From Paenibacillus sp. V4I7 (GTDB lineage: Bacteria > Bacillota > Bacilli > Paenibacillales > NBRC-103111), in assembly GCF_030817275.1 (NCBI RefSeq), contig NZ_JAUSZD010000002.1:1488001-1552000 (forward strand): a DNA stretch of 64,000 nucleotides. The letters are read 5' to 3'. Positions 37,212 through 45,897 of this stretch are shown here, piece after piece. The notes under the pieces were generated by a model. It had not been told where the DNA came from and made no database searches. It worked only from the letters and a program-made list of their open reading frames with translations. How positions within the stretch are numbered: the first letter of the stretch is position 1; every line of letters starts with the position of its first letter. The position numbers and the translations under genes are program-made.

Positions 37212-38135
37212 ATGGAAGCGCGACTCAGAAGGATGAGAGGACAAAAATATTTATACTTAATGATCCTGCCCGCCTTCATCTCTACCATCTTATTTTCATA
37301 TGGTCCGATGTTCGGCTTGTACATGGCATTCATCAATTACTCGCCCGGCGGTGGTTCCTTTTTCCACCAGTTTTTTACGAGCAAGTTTGTCGGTTTCGAG
37401 TGGTTTCGGTACTTCTTTACAAGCGGTGATTTTTATATCATCATGCGCAATACGATTGCGCAAAGCGTCTTATCGCTGTTGGTTGGATTTCCGGCGCCGA
37501 TTCTGCTGGCCTTAATGATCAATGAGGTGAAGACCGGCTTATTCAAAAAAGTGGTACAAACGGTATCCTATTTGCCTCACTTTATATCCTGGGTCATAGC
37601 GGCAAACATCATCATAACGCTGTTATCCTCGCAAGGGCTGATCAATAAGCTGCTGATGCTTATGAACATCACGGAGCAACCGGTGCAATTTTTCCAAAAC
37701 GGCCATTATTTCTGGGGGATTATTGCCATATCCAATATGTGGAAAGACATGGGATTTAACGCAATCATGTATTTGGCTGCAATTTCCGCTATTAATCCCG
37801 AACTATATGAAGCAGCAAGAGTTGACGGTGCCAGCCGCTTGCGCCAAATGTTTCACGTCACACTTCCGTCTTTACGCCCAACGATCGTAATTCTGGCAAT
37901 TTTGTCAGTGGGAGGTATCTTGAACGCGGGGTTCGATCAACAGTATTTGTTGCAAAATAACACCATCTTGAAATATTCGGATGTTATCGATACCTATACG
38001 TACCGATACGGATTACAGAACGGCATGTTCTCTTATGGTGCTGCAGTTGGGCTGTTCAAATCGGTCATTGCCTTTATCCTGGTCGTCAGCGTTAATACGC
38101 TCTCCAAGCGAATGAATCAGCAATCTTTGTTCTAA
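37212..38135 (+). CDS. Sugar ABC transporter permease, LplB type
   Basis: A 307-residue permease with six predicted TM segments. The EAA loop EAARVDGASRLRQMFHVTLP lies at about 200-219. It is the first gene of the operon driven by the promoter at 37131 and works with the LplC-type partner and lipoprotein downstream. The N-terminal extension is short compared with the paralogue at 19656. Confidence 0.9.
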   Translation: MEARLRRMRGQKYLYLMILPAFISTILFSYGPMFGLYMAFINYSPGGGSFFHQFFTSKFVGFEWFRYFFTSGDFYIIMRNTIAQSVLSLLVGFPAPILLALMINEVKTGLFKKVVQTVSYLPHFISWVIAANIIITLLSSQGLINKLLMLMNITEQPVQFFQNGHYFWGIIAISNMWKDMGFNAIMYLAAISAINPELYEAARVDGASRLRQMFHVTLPSLRPTIVILAILSVGGILNAGFDQQYLLQNNTILKYSDVIDTYTYRYGLQNGMFSYGAAVGLFKSVIAFILVVSVNTLSKRMNQQSLF

Positions 38136-38164
38136 TAAGAAAAGATAGGAAAGGGTGGATACGA

Positions 38165-39055
38165 ATGAGAACAAAATCGAGTGGCGATATCGTCTTCGCC
38201 TGGTTCGTTTATGTGTTCCTTCTTCTGGTATTTATCGCAACATTCTACCCCTTCTGGAACATTCTCGTGCTGTCTCTAAACAGTGCGGAGGATACGATCC
38301 GGGGCGGCGTTTATTTCTGGCCGAGGGTGTTTTCCTTAACAAGTTATAAGCAGATTTTAGGCGATCAGGAAATTATTAATGGGGTCAAAGTGACTCTAGC
38401 ACGTACGTTGATCGGCACGCCTCTCGCTGTTCTGGTTATTAGTCTGCTTTCTTACCCGCTCAGCAAGCGTGACTTGGTCGGTGGGAAGTTCATCACACTT
38501 TTCTTCATATTCACGATGTACTTTGGCGGCGGCTTAATCCCCTACTATATGATCTTAAAGAGCCTGCACCTCATAGACACCTTCTGGGTGTACATTGCGC
38601 CGGGTCTTATGAATGTGTTTTTTATGATTTTGGTACGCACATTTATTCAGCAGCTTCCTGGGGAATTAGATGAATCTGCGAAGATAGACGGCGCGAACGA
38701 TTTGCAAATTTTCGTCAAGATCGTGTTGCCGCTGACGACTCCTGTGCTTGCTACGATAGGGTTGTTTGTAGCGATAGGCCATTGGAATTCTTGGTTCGAT
38801 TCCTATGTATTCACCTACAAGCCTGAACTGAAGACGCTGCAGGCTGTTCTCGTCAAAATTTTGAATCAGTATCAGACGTCTTCTATGGTGTCGGATGCGC
38901 AGCAGATGGCGGATTCGGCCAAACGCCTTGCCGTATCGTCGGATTCGATACGCATGGCTGCAACGATCGTGGCAACGGTGCCTATTGTCATCGTGTATCC
39001 GTTCTTGCAAAAGTATTTTGTCAAAGGCATGACCGTGGGAGCAGTCAAAGCCTAA
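38165..39055 (+). CDS. Sugar ABC transporter permease, LplC type
   Basis: A 296-residue permease partner. The EAA loop appears as ESAKIDGANDLQIFVKIVLP near 173-192 and the C-terminus is FVKGMTVGAVKA. AGGAAAGGG precedes the ATG. It lies 29 nt behind the first permease, in one operon with it. Confidence 0.9.
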   Translation: MRTKSSGDIVFAWFVYVFLLLVFIATFYPFWNILVLSLNSAEDTIRGGVYFWPRVFSLTSYKQILGDQEIINGVKVTLARTLIGTPLAVLVISLLSYPLSKRDLVGGKFITLFFIFTMYFGGGLIPYYMILKSLHLIDTFWVYIAPGLMNVFFMILVRTFIQQLPGELDESAKIDGANDLQIFVKIVLPLTTPVLATIGLFVAIGHWNSWFDSYVFTYKPELKTLQAVLVKILNQYQTSSMVSDAQQMADSAKRLAVSSDSIRMAATIVATVPIVIVYPFLQKYFVKGMTVGAVKA

Positions 39056-39178
39056 TCCAGCTTTCTCATTCTTGAAAGGCGGTGGTTGGGAGCGCAATCC
39101 GCAGAGGATAGGACGGTATCCTATTAAGCAAGGTAATCAGATGTTTCCAATACAATTAGTCAAGGGGGATTTTATTCC

Positions 39179-40798
39179 ATGTTCAAGACCAGGAAAACGT
39201 TCAACGTGCTGCTTTCAACGGTCCTTATGGGTTCTGTCATCGCTGGTTGCTCTACAAAAGAAAATACGGCTTCGCCAAGCGATAAGCCAGCCGTTGCAAC
39301 CGATAACAAAGCAAACGATACGACACCGATTAAAATGACGTTCTTTGATAAAAATACAGGTGATGCCTTTACGAACGAAGTTGCCAAGGAAATTACGAAA
39401 CGGACGGGCGTTACGATCGAAATCCAGCAGCCTACGGGCAATCCTTCAGAAAAGCTGAATCTGATGCTCGCTAGCAGCGATCTGCCGGATGTTGTACTAA
39501 TGGACCGCGGAGGAGATATCGTCAGCAAGTACATCGCTGCAGGGGCGATTATTCCGCTGGATGATTTGATTACGAAATACGGTCCCAACGTGAACAAAAT
39601 GTATGGGGACACTTTGAAAAAGACACGGTTTACCGACGGGAAAAATTACTACCTTTCTAACTGGTACGGCTCGGAGAATGAGCCTGTATTCGGCATGAAT
39701 ATGCGCAAGGATTGGCTTAAACAGATTGCTCCGGACAAAGCTGAGGGCGGAAAGCCGTTCACGGCAGATGAATTTGAAGCGCTGCTGAAGGATTTCAAAA
39801 CAAAGCTTGGCAAAGTGGACGGCAAAGACGTATTCCCGATGAGCTTCAACGGTGAAAATATGGGCGCTGTGCTTGGAACGTTTAAAGGCATGTGGGGGAT
39901 GAAGACATACTACGAAGATAATGGGACACTGAAGTACGATGTAAAGGACCCGATATATAAGGACATGCTGATGTACTTGAATAAGCTGTACCGCCAAGGA
40001 TTGATTGATCCTGAATGGCCAGTCAACAAGAAGCAAACGTGGGAGCAAAAGATTTCTAACGGACTCGTATTTGCATCGCCAGGCGCTTATTGGGATTTCG
40101 GTACGCCTAACGGTGTGCTTAAGAAAGCAGGCGGACCTGAAAAGCAGCTCTACCCGTACAAGCTTGTGGGACCTGGCGTTGACCCGGCAAAAACAACATT
40201 AGGGCCAAAAAGCTCGCTCGGTTGGGATGCGATAGCGATCACAAAGACGAATAAAAACCCAGAAAGAACGATGAAACTCATTGACTTCCTGGCTAGTGAA
40301 GAAGGCCAATACCTTCTCATGTGGGGGATAGAGGGTGTGCACTGGGATATGAAGGACGGCAAGCATACACCGCGTCCGGAAGTTCTTCAAGGCTTTAAAG
40401 ACGATTGGGATAACTTCGCGAAGAAAACAGGTATTCGCAAATGGACTTGGTTCGTGAAGAACGGTAAAGGCTCCGATGGTACGCCGTATGATTTGCCGGG
40501 CCGTTACCAGCGTGGCGAGATCGACCAGATGGCACTGAAGAACTTGTCCGATACGGTGTGGGAAACATCGGCTTATGATAATCTCGGCCCTGCCGGCGGC
40601 ACCCCGGATGCGCTTGTCAGCCAGAAGATTTCAGATATTATGAGCCAAACGATTACGAAAGTCATCATCTCCAAGACCGAGACGGATGCAGCCGCTCTAT
40701 TCGATAAAATGCTTGCCGATATGAAGGCAGCTGGCGATGAGAAAGTGGAGAAAATCATTAACGACAACTACAAGAAACGCATGGATCTTTGGAAATAA
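39179..40798 (+). CDS. Extracellular sugar-binding lipoprotein
   Basis: A 539-residue binding lipoprotein with lipobox IAGC (Cys24) after a short basic signal. SBP features include SSDLPDVVLMDRGGD and ITKYGPNVNKMYGD. An AAGGGGGA RBS precedes the ATG. It belongs to the permeases at 37212 and 38165. The following gene encodes a cytoplasmic alpha-galactosidase-like enzyme, so its ligand is probably a galactose-containing oligosaccharide (inference). Confidence 0.9.
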   Translation: MFKTRKTFNVLLSTVLMGSVIAGCSTKENTASPSDKPAVATDNKANDTTPIKMTFFDKNTGDAFTNEVAKEITKRTGVTIEIQQPTGNPSEKLNLMLASSDLPDVVLMDRGGDIVSKYIAAGAIIPLDDLITKYGPNVNKMYGDTLKKTRFTDGKNYYLSNWYGSENEPVFGMNMRKDWLKQIAPDKAEGGKPFTADEFEALLKDFKTKLGKVDGKDVFPMSFNGENMGAVLGTFKGMWGMKTYYEDNGTLKYDVKDPIYKDMLMYLNKLYRQGLIDPEWPVNKKQTWEQKISNGLVFASPGAYWDFGTPNGVLKKAGGPEKQLYPYKLVGPGVDPAKTTLGPKSSLGWDAIAITKTNKNPERTMKLIDFLASEEGQYLLMWGIEGVHWDMKDGKHTPRPEVLQGFKDDWDNFAKKTGIRKWTWFVKNGKGSDGTPYDLPGRYQRGEIDQMALKNLSDTVWETSAYDNLGPAGGTPDALVSQKISDIMSQTITKVIISKTETDAAALFDKMLADMKAAGDEKVEKIINDNYKKRMDLWK

Positions 40799-40814
40799 GA
40801 GAGGATGCAGATCA

Positions 40815-40846
40815 GGAAGCCGAGGCACTGTTCCGGCTTCCTTCTT
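40815..40846 (+). other. Intercistronic stem-loop before the cytoplasmic GH-D gene
   Basis: GGAAGCCG pairs with CGGCTTCC, followed by TTCTTCATTT. This is a partial terminator that may lower expression of the enzyme relative to the binding protein. Confidence 0.5.
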
Positions 40847-40875
40847 CATTTAAAAGGCATGAAAGGAGCGGGTTA

Positions 40876-42918
40876 ATGATGACATCCAATACGGTGATCT
40901 TTCAAGAGTTGAACGGGCAAGTGGTTGGAGAAAATGGGTTATGCCGAATTATTGTCGATCTGGCGAGCGGATTAACCGATTACGAATGGTTCACCGGCGG
41001 TCGCTTGAGCGGCGCTTACAGCGCAGCGCGGATCGAAGAGAAATACGTTGCTTCGACCGATTATTCGGAACACAAGCTAGCTGGTAGCGGCGCTCAAATG
41101 ATCCGCGATGATTTCGGCACTGGCTGCCGGTTCTCTGTGATTCATTCGGCTGAGTCGCTTCCGGTCATTACGCAGACGTTTTGGCTATATGAAAAAGCGC
41201 CCTACTTTTTCGTTCAGGTTGAGCTGGAGGGTGTATCGGAAGCATTGGAGACAAACTACATTTCTCCAGTGACGGTGGATGCAGCTATGGGATCATCCGC
41301 GATCTCTTTGGAAATGGCAGCAGAGGAACTGCGCGCGCTGTTGGTGCCTTTCGATAACGACAAGTGGGTACGTTACGAATCAACTGCCATGCCGAACCAG
41401 CTGGAAAGCTATGAGGTAACGGCAATTTTCGAACCTGCATCGAGAAAAGGGCTAGTTGTTGGTTCAGTTACCCATGATACATGGAAAACCGGTCTGAGAG
41501 TAGTTGGTCATGAAGGAGCGGCTATACATCATCTGGAGGTATACGGTGGAGCCGCAGGCGAGTATACGCGCGATACCATTCCGCATGGTACGCTAATTGG
41601 CAGAACGATTACATCACCGCGTATCTTTGTGGGCATGTATGCGGATTACAGAACCGGACTGGAGGAATACGGAAAGGTCAATGCTGTGATAGCTCCACCT
41701 CTTCAATGGGAACACGGTGTTCCATTCGGATGGAATAGCTGGTCGGCGGCAGGGGGAGAACTCGACTACGAGCTTTACATCCATACGTCGGACTTCTTAA
41801 AGAGTTTGTATGATGGAGGGTTTCATCATCAGGGGACGGTCTACATAAACTTTGATTCCTTCTGGACGAATTTAACGCAGCAGCAGCTCGAAGACGCCGT
41901 GCGTCACGTTCGTGACAATGGACAAAAGCCCGGCATTTATTGGACGCCTTTTGCCTTCTGGGGGAACGATTTCGACCGGGTCGTGGAAGGCACGGACGGC
42001 AAGTATACGTACCGAGATCTTCTGCTGCGTGATGGTCAGGGGCAAATTTTACCTGAATTGGACGGCGGACTTGCGATTGATCCTACGCACCCTGGGAATC
42101 TGATGCGGACGGAGTGGCATCTTGAACGGTTTGTCAGGTGGGGCTTCGAGTACATTAAACTCGACTTCCTTGGACACGGAGCTTTGGAAGGCATGCATTA
42201 CGATAAGGAAGTGCGTACAGGGCTTCAGGCGTATAACCTTGGCATGGCGTTGATCAAGACTAGGCTTGATCCCATGGTTATCGGACGTCCATTCTTTATC
42301 AACTTGTCCATCGCGCCAATGTTTCCACATCAGTACGCTCATAGCAGGCGCATCTCTTGTGATGCTTTCGGTACACTGCAAGATACGGAGTACATGTTGA
42401 ATTCTCTCACTTATGGTTGGTGGATGAATGGGACCCTTTATCCGTTCAACGATCCTGACCATACGGTGCTATATAAGAGCTTTAACCAAGAACCTACGAT
42501 GGCGCAGGAAGGTAGGAGTCGTCTAAATGCTTCCCTCATTGCCGGAACGGTTCTTCTCATGGGGGACGATTTTCGCAAAGAGGAAGCAAGAACGAGGGCA
42601 GAGGATTGGTTAACCCGGCCGGAGCTGCTAAAAATTGCAAAGACAGGAAAAAGTTTTATTCCGCTTGAGGGAAATACCGATGCGGCTTCTGATGATGTTT
42701 TTTTCCAAATGTCAGAAGACGACTGCTTTATAGCCGTGTTTAACTATAATAAAGATGAAACGGTTGAGAAACGTATATCCATTGAGCGTTTGGGTCTGCC
42801 CCATAATGCGACGTATGAGCTGCATGATCTCTGGGAGGAAACCGCGATTCAGACGTCAGGAGACATAAGCGTTCGCTTGGAGCCGGCGGAGTCGAAGATT
42901 TATAAGTTGATTCTGTAG
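40876..42918 (+). CDS. Cytoplasmic GH-D-clan alpha-galactosidase-like enzyme
   Basis: A 680-residue enzyme without a signal peptide. The start at 40876 has AAGGAG upstream, and a longer frame overlapping the preceding gene lacks an RBS. It is similar along its whole length to the catalytic part of the secreted protein at 29362: FGWNSWSAAG, YIKLDFLGHG (probable nucleophile Asp430), HSRRISCDAFG and LTYGWWMNGTLYPFNDPDH. It lacks the CBM, Ig and FIMAH modules. It probably hydrolyses oligosaccharides brought in by the importer encoded upstream. The pair represents an outside/inside split of one activity. Confidence 0.82.
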   Translation: MMTSNTVIFQELNGQVVGENGLCRIIVDLASGLTDYEWFTGGRLSGAYSAARIEEKYVASTDYSEHKLAGSGAQMIRDDFGTGCRFSVIHSAESLPVITQTFWLYEKAPYFFVQVELEGVSEALETNYISPVTVDAAMGSSAISLEMAAEELRALLVPFDNDKWVRYESTAMPNQLESYEVTAIFEPASRKGLVVGSVTHDTWKTGLRVVGHEGAAIHHLEVYGGAAGEYTRDTIPHGTLIGRTITSPRIFVGMYADYRTGLEEYGKVNAVIAPPLQWEHGVPFGWNSWSAAGGELDYELYIHTSDFLKSLYDGGFHHQGTVYINFDSFWTNLTQQQLEDAVRHVRDNGQKPGIYWTPFAFWGNDFDRVVEGTDGKYTYRDLLLRDGQGQILPELDGGLAIDPTHPGNLMRTEWHLERFVRWGFEYIKLDFLGHGALEGMHYDKEVRTGLQAYNLGMALIKTRLDPMVIGRPFFINLSIAPMFPHQYAHSRRISCDAFGTLQDTEYMLNSLTYGWWMNGTLYPFNDPDHTVLYKSFNQEPTMAQEGRSRLNASLIAGTVLLMGDDFRKEEARTRAEDWLTRPELLKIAKTGKSFIPLEGNTDAASDDVFFQMSEDDCFIAVFNYNKDETVEKRISIERLGLPHNATYELHDLWEETAIQTSGDISVRLEPAESKIYKLIL

Positions 42919-42923
42919 AGGGA

Positions 42924-42948
42924 AGAGCTGCGTAGGCAGCTCTTTTTT
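42924..42948 (+). terminator. Intrinsic terminator of the GH-D operon
   Basis: AGAGCTGC pairs with GCAGCTCT, followed by a T-run. Confidence 0.9.
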
Positions 42949-42952
42949 AACC

Positions 42953-42999
42953 ACATAAGAAAGTATAATTTTCGGTTCCCGAAAACCGCTTTCTTATGT
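42953..42999. repeat. Inverted repeat with IS- or MITE-like ends
   Basis: ACATAAGAAAG and CTTTCTTATGT are perfect inverted repeats 25 nt apart, with an inner TTTTCGG/CCGAAAA pair. It could be a terminator for the minus-strand frame next to it or the end of a small mobile element. Confidence 0.5.
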
Positions 43000-43161
43000 A
43001 GTCACCCATCTTTGAATGGCCACGATAGAGGTTTTCTCATTGGTGGAGTTTTGCTGATGAGCCCAGTCCCACCAGTCACCAAACCGTAAACCGCTCAAAC
43101 GTCCATTTCGTGTCGATTCTCCAAAGCCGCTCCTTCTGCCAAGTAACCAAATAATTAATGT
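42994..43161 (-). pseudogene. Unrecognised protein-tail remnant
   Basis: A 55-codon frame bounded by stops and without a start codon has protein-like composition (LGRRSGFGESTRNG, GDWWDWAHQQNS, IQRWVTT-stop). Its stop lies inside the adjacent inverted repeat. It may be the C-terminal end of a decayed transposase or recombinase, but I cannot name the family. Confidence 0.3.
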
Positions 43162-43309
43162 TTACTCACCTGTGAACATATTCTTGATTATCTACCTGCC
43201 CTCGCACTCAACTTTCTACAATATCTCATCTCATGCCCAATTTTAGGCAAGCCGCACCTTAGTTCTTCTATCTGCATCCGAAATTCAACCCGAATCCGAC
43301 ATCACCAGA

Positions 43310-43493
43310 TTTTAGCGGAACGTAGATGCCTTATTTTGCTCAAAAACACGTATATCACGTTTTAGCGGAACGAGGATCCGCTATTTCTCGTTTTCGAGGT
43401 GTAAAATCGGTAAAAAGCCAAAATAGCGTACCCACGTTCCGCTCATCGGACTTGCAACGGCATAATTGCCGAAATAGCGGATCCTCGTTCCGT
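43310..43493. repeat. Cluster of four ~23-nt extragenic repeats
   Basis: Two direct copies of TTTTAGCGGAACGnnGATnC (43310-43336, 43360-43387) and two inverted copies (43421-43443, 43472-43492). Copies two and four are perfect inverted repeats over about 21 nt. They fill the gap between two convergent genes. The gap 42949-43543 holds no intact gene. Confidence 0.7.
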
Positions 43494-43543
43494 GTGATCC
43501 TCAGATTAGCAGCTTGTACAACAATTTTCCCATCGCTTGTAAA

Positions 43544-44425
43544 TCATTCATGCTGTTGTAGTTTTTTTCTATATTTCATCGGTGTCGTGCCTACAAGCTT
43601 TTTGAAAGCCTGGCAGAAATATGGGAAATTGTTCATTCCCACCTCAATGCTGATCTGCTCAATCCCTTTGTTGCTAGTTATTAAAAATAGACAGGCTTGT
43701 CTGATTCGTCTCGCGAGAATATAATCCATCAACGTAGCGCCGGTTTCTTGTTTAAAGATACGTGAAACATAATATTTGGATATATGCAGATGATCCGCTA
43801 ACGTATCGAGTGAAATTTCTTCTGAATAATGCCCCTCTAGCCAATTCATGATTTTTTCAGAATAACGAAGCTGTCTTTGTGGATTAAATCCATTTCCATT
43901 TTCAATTGGATTTCCAAATCCTTTTGCATAGAGAAATTGAAAAATCTGCAGCAGGAGTAAAGCGAAATTTTGCTGTTTGGCATCGTGCTGATATTTGGAA
44001 AACCCTGCATGATGATGCTGAAATAATTGGTTGATAAAGCTATTATTATCAATTTGCTGGAGCACCTGCTCTTCGAGTTCCTTTTTCCATAAATGCTGAA
44101 AATAAGCATTCAAGTGTGGAAATGAAGCGAAATAGGGTTCAAATATAGAGGGCTCTAAGGAGATAATCGTTCGTTCGAATGGGGCATCCGGACGAACTTC
44201 AACTTGAATGTGATGTAATTGATATGGTTGCAGGTAGAGGAAGGTGCCAGACTGAATCGTGTAGACTTTGCTATTCACCACAATTTGCCCAGTGCCTTGA
44301 TGCACATATAAAAATTCCATCCCCTGATGGCAATGGTAGAATCCTTTATAATTCTCAGTCGTTATCTTGCGATAGCTAAAGCGATAGGGGATTTCATGTA
44401 ATTCTACATCTTCTAAGAATTTCAT
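43544..44425 (-). CDS. AraC-family regulator with cupin sensor domain
   Basis: A 293-residue regulator. The start at 44425 (MKFLEDVEL) has AGGAGG 10 nt upstream; an ATG at 44434 is only 1 nt from it. The N-terminal cupin (AraC_binding; HCHQGMEFLYVHQGTGQ) probably binds a sugar. The C-terminal HTH pair is SLDTLADHLHISKYYVSRIF and ISIEVGMNNFPYFCQAFKKL. Its targets are not evident. The dehydrogenase upstream on the same strand is the nearest candidate. Confidence 0.88.
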   Translation of the reverse strand: MKFLEDVELHEIPYRFSYRKITTENYKGFYHCHQGMEFLYVHQGTGQIVVNSKVYTIQSGTFLYLQPYQLHHIQVEVRPDAPFERTIISLEPSIFEPYFASFPHLNAYFQHLWKKELEEQVLQQIDNNSFINQLFQHHHAGFSKYQHDAKQQNFALLLLQIFQFLYAKGFGNPIENGNGFNPQRQLRYSEKIMNWLEGHYSEEISLDTLADHLHISKYYVSRIFKQETGATLMDYILARRIRQACLFLITSNKGIEQISIEVGMNNFPYFCQAFKKLVGTTPMKYRKKLQQHE

Positions 44426-44551
44426 CGTCTGCATGCCTCCTGATGATTAGCTCAGAATAGTGTAACATGTCCTAATCAATGATGACAAGAAAACAACAAT
44501 TCCATGCAATACGGTGTAATTTAAAACAGACAGATTTAATAGTAAGGCAAG

Positions 44552-44588
44552 AGAGCCATTGCCTAACATGTGAGTTAGCAATGGCTCT
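44552..44588. terminator. Stem-loop between fdhA-like gene and AraC gene
   Basis: AGAGCCATTGCcTAAC pairs with GTTAGCAATGGCTCT. The T-run is better on the plus strand. It probably ends the minus-strand dehydrogenase operon. Confidence 0.65.
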
Positions 44589-44645
44589 TTTATTATTTTC
44601 AATTATCATCATTTAGAGGAATAAAATGAACAAACTCTCATCCAA

Positions 44646-45860
44646 TTATTTAACAAGGCCATGTGGATCAATAACAAATTTCCGCGAAACGCCTCGATCA
44701 AAATCTTGATAGGCTTTGGGAGCATCATTCAATGAAATAAGTGTTGCATTTACAGCTTTAGCAATTTGTGCTTTGCCGCTAAGAATAGCCATCATCAAAT
44801 CTCTATGGTATTTCATGACAGGTGTCTGACCTGTAACGAAGGTATGGGATTTTGCCCAACCCAGTCCGAAACGAATTTTTAGTGTACCTATTTTTGAATC
44901 TTCGTCAATAGCACCTGGATCGCCAGTCACATAAAGCCCTGGAATTCCCAAGCTTCCTCCTGCGCGTGTTACTTCCATAATTGAATTCAGCACGGTAGCT
45001 GGCGCTTCACCATGAGATTTCCCATGTCCATGAGCTTCAAAACCTACGCAATCAATAGCTGAATCCACTTCAGGTGAGCCCAATATTTGATCGATTTGCC
45101 CAGCTAAGTCACCATTTTCACGTAGATTGACCGTTTCACAACCAAAACTTTTCGCCTGAGCAAGACGTTCCGCATTTAAATCTCCGACAATAACAACGGC
45201 CGCTCCCAGTAACTGAGCAGAGTGAGCCGCTGCAAGACCTACTGGACCCGCGCCGGCAACATATACGGTTGATCCAGGACGCACACCTGCACTAACAGCA
45301 CCATGATAACCCGTTGGGAAAATATCAGAAAGCATCGTTAGATCAAGGATTTTCTCCATCGCTTGCTCTTTATTCGGAAACTTCAATAATTGGAAATCTG
45401 CATATGGCACCATCACATATTCCGATTGTCCTCCAACCCAACCGCCCATATCGACATAACCATATGCGGAACCTGGACGATCCGGATTGACATTTAGACA
45501 TACGTTTGTATTCCGTTCTTTACAGCTCCGACAACGACCGCAGGCAATATTGAAAGGAACGGAGACGAGATCTCCCTTTTTAATAAATTCCACATCGCGT
45601 CCAACCTCAATAACCTCACCAGTAATTTCATGACCTAAAATGAGGCCTGATGGTGCAGTCGTTCTACCTCTAACCATGTGTTGGTCACTACCGCAAATAT
45701 TAGTTGTCACGACTTTAAGAATAACGCCATGCTCACATTTGCGGCCCACATTCAATGGATTGACGCCTGGGCCATCCTTAAGCACCAAATCTGGATATTC
45801 CGTATTTCTAACCTCTACACTACCTGGCTTACTGTAGACAACAGCTCTGTTTCCTGACAT
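44646..45860 (-). CDS. fdhA: FdhA-type zinc-dependent dehydrogenase (glutathione-independent formaldehyde dehydrogenase family)
   Basis: A 404-residue medium-chain dehydrogenase. ATG 45860 (MSGNRAVVYSKPG) fits the family N-terminus and has AGGAGG 9 nt upstream. Catalytic zinc ligands lie in NICGSDQH and GHEITGEV, and the structural zinc set in CGRCRSC...NTNVC. The NAD site is YVAGAGPVGLA. The insertion near SHGEAPATV is typical of the Pseudomonas putida FdhA group. The family oxidises formaldehyde or other aldehydes with NAD. Being operonic with a sugar isomerase-like gene, it may act on a sugar-derived aldehyde here (inference). Confidence 0.88.
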   Translation of the reverse strand: MSGNRAVVYSKPGSVEVRNTEYPDLVLKDGPGVNPLNVGRKCEHGVILKVVTTNICGSDQHMVRGRTTAPSGLILGHEITGEVIEVGRDVEFIKKGDLVSVPFNIACGRCRSCKERNTNVCLNVNPDRPGSAYGYVDMGGWVGGQSEYVMVPYADFQLLKFPNKEQAMEKILDLTMLSDIFPTGYHGAVSAGVRPGSTVYVAGAGPVGLAAAHSAQLLGAAVVIVGDLNAERLAQAKSFGCETVNLRENGDLAGQIDQILGSPEVDSAIDCVGFEAHGHGKSHGEAPATVLNSIMEVTRAGGSLGIPGLYVTGDPGAIDEDSKIGTLKIRFGLGWAKSHTFVTGQTPVMKYHRDLMMAILSGKAQIAKAVNATLISLNDAPKAYQDFDRGVSRKFVIDPHGLVK

Positions 45861-45897
45861 TTTCATTAACCTCCTATTATCGATTTTTTCTTCAAAA

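Noticed and set aside
40789-40875. Longer N-terminus of the cytoplasmic GH-D enzyme
   Set aside because: It would overlap the binding-protein gene and run through an intercistronic hairpin. A good RBS precedes the ATG at 40876.
43310-43493. Possible CRISPR array
   Set aside because: There are only four units, in mixed orientation with unequal spacing, and no cas genes nearby. They fit extragenic palindromic repeats better.
43326-43724. Plus-strand open frame of 132 codons
   Set aside because: Its first half runs through the extragenic repeats and its second half is antisense to the AraC gene. It has no RBS and no protein-like composition.
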